NCBI RefSeq assembly: GCF_010093385.1
Contig: NZ_PDWV01000041.1
Coordinates: forward strand, 1-33,959
Origin: Pseudoxanthomonas mexicana
Lineage (GTDB): Bacteria > Pseudomonadota > Gammaproteobacteria > Xanthomonadales > Xanthomonadaceae
Direction: 5' to 3'
DNA: 33,959 nt
In this document: positions 24,926 to 31,866 of the stretch, in pieces
How the letters are laid out: the number at the start of each line of letters is the position of its first letter
How positions within the stretch are numbered: the stretch's first letter is position 1
The notes under the pieces: model-generated
Told to the model about the DNA's origin: nothing
Database searches by the model: none
Seen by the model: the letters and a program-made list of their open reading frames with translations, nothing else
Made by a program: the position numbers and the translations under genes

Positions 24926-25753
24926 ATGGATCAATCGCTCATCAACCGCATCGTGGAGGCCGCCCTGCTGGCCGCCACCCAGCCGCTGACGCTGGCCCAG
25001 CTGCACGGCCTGTTCCCCGAGGACGAGCCCGCGCCGGAAGGCAGTGTCGAGCAGGCCCTGCAGCAGCTGACCGAAGCCTGCGCCGACCGTGGCGTCGAAC
25101 TGGTCGAAGTCGCCTCCGGCTACCGCTACCAGGTCAAGGCCGACGTGCACGCCTGGGTGGCGCGCCTGTGGACCGAGCGCAAGACCAAGTACACCCGTGC
25201 CACCCTGGAAACGCTGGCCCTGATCGCCTATCGCCAGCCGATCACCCGCGGCGAGATCGAACAGGTCCGCGGCGTGGCAGTCAGCAGCAACATCATCCAG
25301 GCGCTGGAAGAGCGCGAATGGATCCGCGTGGTCGGCCATCGCGACGTGCCCGGCAAGCCTGCGCTGTTCGGCACCACCAAGGCCTTCCTGGACTATTTCG
25401 GCCTGAAGCGCCTGGACGAACTGCCGCCCCTGTCCGAACTCAAGGACATCGGCGAACTGGAACCGCAGCTTCCGCTGGATGGCGCCCCGCTGCCGGTCAG
25501 CATCGCCAGCGGCGATGCCGTCGACGGCGAACAGGAAGGAAGCACTACTGTCGCGGACGATGACGGCGATGCCCGTGCCGACACGGACGGCGACGGACAC
25601 CACGACAGCGCGGCATCGGACGATGCCGGCGAAGACACCCCCTCAGATGACGCAGGCGACGACGCCGGCGACACCGACGAACCTCAACCCCAAGATGACG
25701 ACGCCGCTGCTTCCGACCAGGAAGACCGGGCACCGTCGGAGCAGAAACAATGA
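24926..25753 (+). CDS. scpB: Segregation and condensation protein B
   Basis: Partner of ScpA in the SMC complex. It has two winged-helix domains in residues 1-185, with NRIVEAALLAATQPLT, the diagnostic TRATLETLALIAYRQPITRGEIEQVRGV, and RDVPGKPALFGTTKAFLDYFGL. The rest (about 195-275) is a very acidic Asp/Ala/Gly-rich tail including DTDGDG and DDAGDDAGDTDE, probably disordered. The total of 275 aa exceeds the usual length of about 200 because of this tail. The stop overlaps the rluB start by 4 nt (ATGA). Confidence 0.95.
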   Translation: MDQSLINRIVEAALLAATQPLTLAQLHGLFPEDEPAPEGSVEQALQQLTEACADRGVELVEVASGYRYQVKADVHAWVARLWTERKTKYTRATLETLALIAYRQPITRGEIEQVRGVAVSSNIIQALEEREWIRVVGHRDVPGKPALFGTTKAFLDYFGLKRLDELPPLSELKDIGELEPQLPLDGAPLPVSIASGDAVDGEQEGSTTVADDDGDARADTDGDGHHDSAASDDAGEDTPSDDAGDDAGDTDEPQPQDDDAAASDQEDRAPSEQKQ

Positions 25754-27396
25754 GCAACACCCCCAAGAAGCCCTCGCTGGGCAAGCTGTCCCTGAAGCGC
25801 GAAAGCGCCCCGACCGAAGCCCCGCGCCTGGAAGAGCGCCTGCACAAGGTGCTGGCGCAGGCCGGCCTGGGCTCGCGCCGCGCGCTGGAGCAGCGCATCG
25901 CCGATGGCCTGGTCAAGGTCAATGGCGAAACCGCGCAGACCGGCATGTCGGTCAAGGCTGGCGACAAGATCGAGCTGGACGGCAAGACGTTCGTGGCCAG
26001 CGCACTGACCGAACCGGCGCGCGTGCTGATCTACAACAAGCCCGAAGGCGAAGTCACCACCCGCGAAGACCCCGAAGGCCGGCCGACGATCTTCGAAGCC
26101 TTACCCGCCCTCAAGGGTGCGCGCTGGATCGCGATCGGCCGCCTGGACATCAACACAACCGGCCTGCTGCTGCTGACCACCGACGGCGAACTCGCCAACG
26201 CGATGATGCATCCGTCGTACGAGGTCGAGCGCGAGTACGTGGTGCGCGTGCGCGCCCCGGAAGGCCAGGAAAGCGTGCCGGACAACGTCGTCGACCGCCT
26301 GCGCCGTGGCGTGGCGCTGGACGACGGCCCGGCGAAGTTCGACGAGATCGAACGCATCGGCGGCACCGACTCGCACGACTGGTTCCGCGTGGTGGTCAAG
26401 GAAGGCCGCAACCGCGAAGTGCGCCGGCTGTGGGAATCGCAGGGCTGCCAGGTCAGCCGACTGAAGCGCGTGCGCTACGGCAAGGTCAGCCTGCCGCAGC
26501 CGCTGCTGCGCGGCCAGTCGCAGGAACTGCCCGATGCGCAGGTCGAAGCGCTGCGCAAGGACCTGGGCCTGGAGGACGGCACGCCCGCCGCGCTGACGCT
26601 GCAACCGGTGATCGGCCAGCGCAAGGCCTCCAAGAGCACCGTGCACGTGGGTGGTGGCCGCAGCGGCAGCGCCTACGTCAACGGCCACAACAGCGCCGAC
26701 GAAGGCCGCGAGCTGCGACGCTTCGACCATGTGCGCGAAGACCGCGGCCGCGGTGGTCGCGGCAAGAAGCCGTATGGCGGCCTGACCGTCAGCGGCGAAC
26801 AGGCGGCGAAGCAGTCGCAGCGTCCGTTCAAGCAGCGCACGCCCAAGGGTCCAAAGCCGTTGCCCGAAGGCAATCCGGCGGCGTTCCGCAGCTGGTACGT
26901 GCCGGAGGGCGTGGACACCGGCCCCGCCGGCCATCGCAATGCCGGCCCCGGCGGCCCGAAGAAGCCCTACGGCGGCAAGCCGGGGGGCCGTCCGGGTGCC
27001 GGCGGCAAGCCCGGCGGCGGTGCAGGCAAGCGGGGTCCTGGCGGTGGACAGGGCGGCTTCGGCGGCGACCGCTTCGGCAGCGACCGCGCGGGCTTCGGCG
27101 CCGAACGTGGACCGCGGGGCGCGCAGGGCACCGCGGGCAAGCCGCAGCGCGCGGCGCGTCCTTATGGCCACCCTGCCAGCGCCCCCAGCTTCCCGTCCGA
27201 TCACGCCAACCCCGGTTTCAATCCCTACGGCCAGCAGCCGCGCGGTCCCCGTCCGCAAGGCCGTCCGGGAGGCGGCGGCAATCGCCCGCAACATGCCGGC
27301 CCGCGACCGGGTGGGCGACCTGCCGGAGGACGCGGCCCCGGCGGCCGTCCTGGCGGCGGGGGGCAGCGTGGTCCCCGCAGCGGCGGACACGGCTGA
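25750..27396 (+). CDS. rluB: 23S rRNA pseudouridine synthase RluB with a long Gly/Arg-rich tail
   Basis: It makes a pseudouridine in helix 89 of 23S rRNA (U2605 in E. coli). An S4 RNA-binding domain (about 27-85; RLHKVLAQAGLGSRRALEQ) precedes the RsuA/RluB-type catalytic domain with Asp133 in IGRLDINTTGLLLLTTDGE and the later GRNREVRRLWESQGCQVSRLKRVRYG. The enzyme core ends near residue 285. A tail of about 260 residues follows, rich in Gly, Arg, Pro and Lys, with motifs such as KKPYGG and long GGRPGG runs. E. coli RluB is about 291 aa, so nearly half of this protein is tail. RG-rich tails often bind RNA; that is an inference. The start overlaps the scpB stop. Confidence 0.94.
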   Translation: MSNTPKKPSLGKLSLKRESAPTEAPRLEERLHKVLAQAGLGSRRALEQRIADGLVKVNGETAQTGMSVKAGDKIELDGKTFVASALTEPARVLIYNKPEGEVTTREDPEGRPTIFEALPALKGARWIAIGRLDINTTGLLLLTTDGELANAMMHPSYEVEREYVVRVRAPEGQESVPDNVVDRLRRGVALDDGPAKFDEIERIGGTDSHDWFRVVVKEGRNREVRRLWESQGCQVSRLKRVRYGKVSLPQPLLRGQSQELPDAQVEALRKDLGLEDGTPAALTLQPVIGQRKASKSTVHVGGGRSGSAYVNGHNSADEGRELRRFDHVREDRGRGGRGKKPYGGLTVSGEQAAKQSQRPFKQRTPKGPKPLPEGNPAAFRSWYVPEGVDTGPAGHRNAGPGGPKKPYGGKPGGRPGAGGKPGGGAGKRGPGGGQGGFGGDRFGSDRAGFGAERGPRGAQGTAGKPQRAARPYGHPASAPSFPSDHANPGFNPYGQQPRGPRPQGRPGGGGNRPQHAGPRPGGRPAGGRGPGGRPGGGGQRGPRSGGHG

Positions 27397-27407
27397 GGCA
27401 ACACGGA

Positions 27408-27436
27408 GAAGGCGCCCATCGGCGCCTTCTTCGTTT
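27408..27436 (+). terminator. Intrinsic terminator after rluB
   Basis: GAAGGCGCC (27408-27416) and GGCGCCTTC (27421-27429) form a perfect 9-bp stem with a CATC loop, followed by TTCGTTT. It lies 12 nt beyond the rluB stop and ends the scpA-scpB-rluB unit. Confidence 0.88.
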
Positions 27437-27534
27437 CCGCGGATCGGGCGCCGCGACTTCATGGCGACTTCATCGCCGCTCCCCGCATGGCCCGCACCCT
27501 GCATCGCCTTCCGCGATGGAGCCCGTGCCCGGAC

Positions 27535-28647
27535 ATGCAGGACAACAACTATGACGTGATAGTCGTGGGTGCAGGATTCGCCGGCCTGGCCTGCGCCCAC
27601 CAACTGGCCCTGCACGGCCTGGCGGTATGCGTGATCGACCGCAAACAGGATCTGGGTGAACGCGTGCACACCACCGGCATCCTGGTGCAGGAGGCCTGCG
27701 ATGCGCCCTTGCTGGCCGGCATGCCGCCAGCGCTGCTGCGTGCCGTGCCGCACGTTCGCCTGTACGCGCCGAACCTGCGCAGCGTGCGACTGGGTGCGGA
27801 CGGATACCGCTTCCACACCACCGACACGCCGGCACTCATGCGCTGGCTCGGCGAACACGCCGAAACCTGCGGCGTCGAGCTGCGTCGGGGGGGCCCGTTC
27901 CGCAATGCCGTGCGCACGCCTACCGGATGGCAGGTCGAAGGCGTGGGTCGCGCACGCGTGCTGGTGGGCGCGGATGGCGCGCGGTCGCGGGTCGCCCAAC
28001 GGCTTGGCCTGGGACGGGTGAAGCAGTTCCTCCACGGGGTGGAATACGAGTTCGATGGCGTGGCCCTGCGCGAACCGGACGCGCTGCACTGCTTCATCAG
28101 CAAGCGTTTTGCGCCGGGCTATCTTGGCTGGATGGCACAGACACCGACGGGCGTGCAGGCCGGCCTGGCGCGGCGGTATCGGCCAGGGAACACACAGGCA
28201 CCGGACATGGCCGGCTTCCTGCGCCACGTCGCGCCGATGATGGGGCTGTCGGTCACGCGGTCACCGGACAGCATCCGCGCCGGCCTGATTCCCTGTGGTG
28301 GCGCGGTCGGCCCGATGCGAGGGGACGACGTGGTGCTGGTCGGCGATGCGGCCGGCATGGTGTCGCCGCTGACCGCTGGCGGCATCCATTCGGGCCTGCG
28401 CCACGGCGCGACCATCGGACGCATGCTGGCCGGCCGCCTGGCCGGCGAATCGTCATCGGGTACTCCCGTTGCACCGCCTGTCCCCGGCTTCGCGTTCAAG
28501 CGCCTGTTGCGATGGGCGTTCGATCACGGGCAGTTCGACGCCCCGATGGACCTGCTGCTGACCGCGCGTCCCCTGCGGCGTGCCGTCGAGCAGCTCTGCT
28601 TCCATCGACGCGGGAGCATGACGCCGGATCCGCAGGGCGCGGATTGA
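27535..28647 (+). CDS. FAD-dependent oxidoreductase, geranylgeranyl-reductase-like
   Basis: A 370-aa flavoprotein of the geranylgeranyl reductase/PHBH-like group. The N-terminal dinucleotide fold is YDVIVVGAGFAGLACA, followed by a VLVGADGARSRVAQRLGL motif and the second FAD motif VVLVGDAAGMVSPLTAGGI. A Cys/Arg-rich end follows. The substrate is unknown; relatives reduce isoprenoid or unsaturated lipid chains or hydroxylate aromatics. I start at ATG 27535, directly before the FAD fold; an upstream in-frame ATG at 27487 would add 16 residues that do not look conserved. It stands alone after the rluB terminator, and fpr follows 69 nt later, possibly as an electron-transfer partner, though fpr appears to have its own -10. 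Confidence 0.82.
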   Translation: MQDNNYDVIVVGAGFAGLACAHQLALHGLAVCVIDRKQDLGERVHTTGILVQEACDAPLLAGMPPALLRAVPHVRLYAPNLRSVRLGADGYRFHTTDTPALMRWLGEHAETCGVELRRGGPFRNAVRTPTGWQVEGVGRARVLVGADGARSRVAQRLGLGRVKQFLHGVEYEFDGVALREPDALHCFISKRFAPGYLGWMAQTPTGVQAGLARRYRPGNTQAPDMAGFLRHVAPMMGLSVTRSPDSIRAGLIPCGGAVGPMRGDDVVLVGDAAGMVSPLTAGGIHSGLRHGATIGRMLAGRLAGESSSGTPVAPPVPGFAFKRLLRWAFDHGQFDAPMDLLLTARPLRRAVEQLCFHRRGSMTPDPQGAD

Positions 28648-28678
28648 GTACGATCAAGGCCGCCCCGGACCGGTCGGC

Positions 28679-28684
28679 TACAAT
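28679..28684 (+). promoter_or_regulatory. Possible -10 for fpr
   Basis: TACAAT, 32 nt before the fpr ATG, matches the -10 consensus at five of six positions. No good -35 is visible at standard spacing. Confidence 0.35.
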
Positions 28685-28716
28685 ATCGCGTTGAACCGAC
28701 AGCCCAGACTTCCCCC

Positions 28717-29496
28717 ATGTCCTCTGCGTTCGGCACCGAGACGGTGCTCGACGTCCGTCACTGGACGGACGCCTACTTCAGCTTCACCACCACCCGCGAC
28801 GACGGTTTCCGCTTCGAGAACGGCCAGTTCGTGATGATCGGCCTGGAGGTCGACGGCAAGCCGCTGATGCGCGCCTATTCGATCGCCAGCGCCAACTGGG
28901 AAGAACAACTCGAGTTCTTCAGCATCAAGGTGGCCCACGGCCCGCTGACCTCGCGCCTGCAGCACATCCAGCCCGGCGACACCCTGCTGATCGGGCGCAA
29001 GCCCACCGGCACGCTGTTGATCAGCGACCTGCACCCCGGCCGCAACCTGTACCTGCTGGGCACCGGCACCGGCCTGGCGCCGTGGTTGTCGGTGATCAAG
29101 GACCCGGAAACCTACGAACGTTTCGACAAGGTCATCCTGACCCATGGCGTGCGCCACGCCGAGGATCTGGCCTACCGCGACTATTTCGAGAAGGAACTGC
29201 CGCAGCACGAGTTCCTCGGCGAGACCATCCGCGAGAAGCTGCTGTACTACCCGGCGGTGAGCCGCGAGGCTTTTCCCAACCACGGTCGCCTAACGGATCT
29301 GATGGCCAGCGGCGCCATGACGCAGACGCTGGGCATCGAGCCGCTGGACGCCGAACGCGACCGGGCCATGATCTGCGGCAGCCCCCAGATGCTGGCCGAC
29401 TTCCGCGCGCTGCTGGACAGCCGCGGGTTCAGCGCCGCGCCTCGGATCGGCACACCGGGCCAGTACGTGTTCGAACGCGCCTTCGTGGAGAAGTAG
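28717..29496 (+). CDS. fpr: Ferredoxin--NADP reductase
   Basis: It transfers electrons between NADPH and ferredoxin or flavodoxin through FAD. The 259-aa protein matches bacterial subclass I reductases: FAD-binding RAYSIAS (about 50-56), the GPLTSRLQHIQPGD segment, the nucleotide-binding GTGTGLAPWLSVI (about 112-124), ICGSPQMLADF, and the terminal VFERAFVEK, where the last aromatic side chain stacks on the flavin in this group. The length is typical. In other proteobacteria it is linked to oxidative-stress defence and iron-sulfur maintenance. Neighbours downstream are a TlpA-like thioredoxin and, further on, a peroxidase. Confidence 0.95.
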   Translation: MSSAFGTETVLDVRHWTDAYFSFTTTRDDGFRFENGQFVMIGLEVDGKPLMRAYSIASANWEEQLEFFSIKVAHGPLTSRLQHIQPGDTLLIGRKPTGTLLISDLHPGRNLYLLGTGTGLAPWLSVIKDPETYERFDKVILTHGVRHAEDLAYRDYFEKELPQHEFLGETIREKLLYYPAVSREAFPNHGRLTDLMASGAMTQTLGIEPLDAERDRAMICGSPQMLADFRALLDSRGFSAAPRIGTPGQYVFERAFVEK

Positions 29497-29585
29497 ACCC
29501 CGCGATGCGCCGGCTGCGCGCACGGCCATCGAAACCCTGCGCACAGGTGCTACGCTCGCGGCTACGTCCTGGGGAGGATCCGCGC

Positions 29586-30113
29586 ATGATGCGTTGCCTT
29601 TGGCTGGCGGCCCTGTTGGCCGCGAGTAGCTGTGTGCAGGCTGCCGAGCAGCCCGGAATCGGGGAGCTTCCGCCGACCATCGGCCTGAAGGACCGCGGGG
29701 GCAACGTCATCGACCTGGCGGCCCTGCAGGGCAAGGTGGTCGTGGTGACGTTCTGGGCGTCGTGGTGCGGCCCCTGCCGCCGCGAACTGCCCATGCTGGG
29801 CAAGGTCCAGGAGGTCGTGGGACGCGAGCATCTGGAAGTCATCGCGGTCAACTTCAAGGAACCTCGCCGGGACTTCAACGCCGTGATCCGCGCCAACAAA
29901 GATCTGGACCTGACCTACGTGCACGACGAGCGCGGCATCGTCAGCGACCGCTACGGCGTCACCGCGCTGCCCAACATGTTCATCATCGCCCAGGATGGCC
30001 TGATCGCGCAGACGCACCGCGGATACTCGGAAGACGTCCTGCAGTCCTTCATGCAGGAACTGCTGGAACTTCTGCCGGAAGAAGCGCTGCAGCGGCAGGT
30101 CGACGCCCCATGA
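29586..30113 (+). CDS. TlpA/ResA-like periplasmic thioredoxin
   Basis: A 175-aa exported thiol-disulfide protein. A signal peptide (about 1-20, ending SSCVQAA) precedes a thioredoxin fold with the active site WASWCGPC (Cys61 and Cys64) and the cis-proline loop TALPNMFII. The insertion between them is typical of TlpA/ResA. Such proteins act as periplasmic reductants, for example in cytochrome c or oxidase assembly; no such gene is adjacent. ATG 29586 (followed by a second ATG) has a strong GGGGAGG 8 nt upstream, which fixes the start. The TGA overlaps the ATG of the lipoprotein hydrolase gene by 4 nt. Confidence 0.92.
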   Translation: MMRCLWLAALLAASSCVQAAEQPGIGELPPTIGLKDRGGNVIDLAALQGKVVVVTFWASWCGPCRRELPMLGKVQEVVGREHLEVIAVNFKEPRRDFNAVIRANKDLDLTYVHDERGIVSDRYGVTALPNMFIIAQDGLIAQTHRGYSEDVLQSFMQELLELLPEEALQRQVDAP

Positions 30114-30892
30114 GCATCGCGCGCAGGATCCTGCTGTCGCTGGTCCTGTTCGCCACGACGGCGCTGCTGGGCGCGTGCCTGCCAGGTGGGGGAAATGCGC
30201 GCGCGCCGATACCGCAAGCACTGATCCCGGCCGGTACGCCGGCCACCCGACTGGTCGTGGTGCTGCCCGGACGCGGCGACGACATCGCGGCCCTGCGCAC
30301 CAGCGGCATCGTCCCGGCGGTGCAGTCCGCATGGCCGGACGCGGATGTGTTGCTGACAGGCTTGGGCTTTGCCTATTACATGGAAGGACGGGCCCCGCAA
30401 CGCCTGCATGCGGAAGTGGTATCGCCTGCCCGCCAGCGCGGATATCGCGAAGTGTGGCTGCTGGGCGCGTCGATGGGCGGCATGGGCAGCCTGATGTACG
30501 ACCGCGCCTACCCGGGCGAAGCCGATGGCCTGGTCCTGCTGGCGCCCTACCTGGGCAAACGCCCGCTCATCGACGAGATCCGACGCGACGGCCTGGGTGC
30601 ATGGGAAGCGGGGCCCGTTCCTGCCGCTGTGGATGCAGGCAACTACCAGCGCGAACTCTGGCGCCATCTGCAGACCTGGCAGCGCGCCCCCGACCGCACC
30701 CGGACGGTATGGCTGGGCTATGGCGCCCAGGACCGCCTGGCCGGCGCCATGCCGCCGCTGGCCGGGTTGCTGCCGGCCGACCATGTGGCGGTGGTCGACG
30801 GCGGCCATGCGTGGAAGGTGTGGTCGCCGCTGACGCAGCGGCTGCTGACGGCAGCCGGCCCGGCGCGCCTGGAACCTCAGCGTTCCCCGTAG
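30110..30892 (+). CDS. Lipoprotein alpha/beta hydrolase
   Basis: A 260-aa predicted lipoprotein: a basic start, a hydrophobic stretch and lipobox LGAC with Cys23. The mature domain has an alpha/beta-hydrolase pattern: VVVLPGRGDDI, the nucleophile elbow GASMGGMGS (Ser121), an Asp in LGYGAQDRL, and a late histidine in VDGGHAWKVW. The triad is complete, so it is likely an active esterase, thioesterase or similar; the substrate is unknown. The ATGA overlap with the TlpA-like gene indicates coupled translation. Its 3' end overlaps the convergent small hypothetical gene by 16 nt. Confidence 0.85.
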   Translation: MSIARRILLSLVLFATTALLGACLPGGGNARAPIPQALIPAGTPATRLVVVLPGRGDDIAALRTSGIVPAVQSAWPDADVLLTGLGFAYYMEGRAPQRLHAEVVSPARQRGYREVWLLGASMGGMGSLMYDRAYPGEADGLVLLAPYLGKRPLIDEIRRDGLGAWEAGPVPAAVDAGNYQRELWRHLQTWQRAPDRTRTVWLGYGAQDRLAGAMPPLAGLLPADHVAVVDGGHAWKVWSPLTQRLLTAAGPARLEPQRSP

Positions 30893-31284
30893 CGGAGCCA
30901 CAGCGCCGCGGCCGTCTCATCGGCGAAGATGCGCGCTTCGAATCCATGCTCGTTGGCCAGCAACCCGGCGAACTCGACCTGCGGGATCTGCTCGGCATGC
31001 CGCTCCACGTACGCGATGCGCACCGCTTCCATGCCCTGCCCCTGCATGGCCTGCACGAATTCGAGCAGTTGATCCGGCGGCGGCGGTTCGCCTTCCATGT
31101 CGTCGACGACCAGCAGGCCACGCGGCGACTGGCGACGCACCTCTTCGGCGATCGTGCGCCAGCACGCCAGCGTGGTTTCCAGCGACCCGTTCACGCCGGT
31201 CGCCCACGCGCGCAGACCGTAGTCCGTGCCCGCGAACTCGATGTGGAACACCGGGCCGTCGGCCGCGCCGGCCATGTCGCTCAC
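30877..31284 (-). CDS. Conserved hypothetical small protein, possibly SpoIIAA/STAS-like
   Basis: A 135-aa cytoplasmic protein with no signal or membrane segment. It starts at GTG 31284, overlapping the TGA of the peroxidase gene as GTGA, or at ATG 31275 (132 aa). The order of predicted elements (VFHIEFAG, WRTIAEEVRRQSPRGLLVVDDMEGEP, MEAVRIAYVERHAEQI, FEARIFADETAAALWL) resembles SpoIIAA/STAS-like alpha-beta domains, in which a helix follows a LLVVDD-type strand. That resemblance is weak and the function is unknown. The coupling to the peroxidase gene hints at co-expression. Confidence 0.7.
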   Translation of the reverse strand: MSDMAGAADGPVFHIEFAGTDYGLRAWATGVNGSLETTLACWRTIAEEVRRQSPRGLLVVDDMEGEPPPPDQLLEFVQAMQGQGMEAVRIAYVERHAEQIPQVEFAGLLANEHGFEARIFADETAAALWLRYGER

Positions 31285-31762
31285 CCAAGCGCAGCGCGGA
31301 TGTCGCCGGCGATGGATTCCGGCGTGTCGGTGGGGGCGGACCGTTTGATCACCTTGCCATCGCGCCCCACCAGGAACTTGCTGAAGTTCCATTTGATGGC
31401 GCTGATGCCGAGCAATCCGCTCTTCTCCTGTTTCAGCCATTTCCACAGCGGATGCGCCCCATCGCCGTTGACGTCGATCTTGGCGAACAGGGGAAAGGTC
31501 ACGTCGTAGTTCAGCGAACAGAAATTGCGGATCTCCGCTTCGTCGCCCGGCTCCTGGTGGCCGAACTGGTCGCAGGGGAAACCCAGCACCACCAGACCCT
31601 GCGAACCGAATTCGCGCCACAACGCTTCCAGGCCGGTGTACTGGGGCGTGAAGCCGCACCTGGACGCCACATTGACGATCAGCAGCGCCTTGCCCTGGTA
31701 TCCGAAAGCGACCGCTCGCGGCCGTCGATGTCCTGGGCGGAAAAGTCGTAGGCAGTGGTCAT
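31281..31762 (-). pseudogene. Glutathione peroxidase family gene with an apparent one-base frameshift
   Basis: The conserved sequence is split over two frames. From ATG 31762, with AGGAG 8 nt upstream, the reading MTTAYDFSAQDIDGRERSLS matches the usual peroxidase N-terminus. From about 31703 the family sequence continues in another frame as YQGKALLIVNVASRCGFT, then FPCDQFGHQEPG and IKWNFSKFLVG, ending at 31281. The peroxidatic Cys (SRCGFT), Gln (GHQEPG) and Trp (KWNF) are all present. One base appears to be missing between TCG (31703-31705) and TAC (31698-31700); restoring it would give about 160 aa, the normal length. The family reduces hydrogen or lipid peroxides. It could be a recent pseudogene or a sequencing error. 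No slippery heptamer supports programmed frameshifting. Confidence 0.82.
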
Positions 31763-31866
31763 GCGCGCGCTCCTGGAAAGGCGCTATCAGACCCCCGCCG
31801 CGCGATGCGGGCAAGTGGCCGCACGCCCCGCAGGAGGCCCCTGGCCACCCGCGCAGGCATGCGGGG

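Noticed and set aside
26930..27390. GC-rich repetitive stretch that might be a tandem repeat or CRISPR-like array
   Set aside because: It is the coding sequence of the Gly/Arg-rich RluB tail. There are no regular repeat-spacer units.
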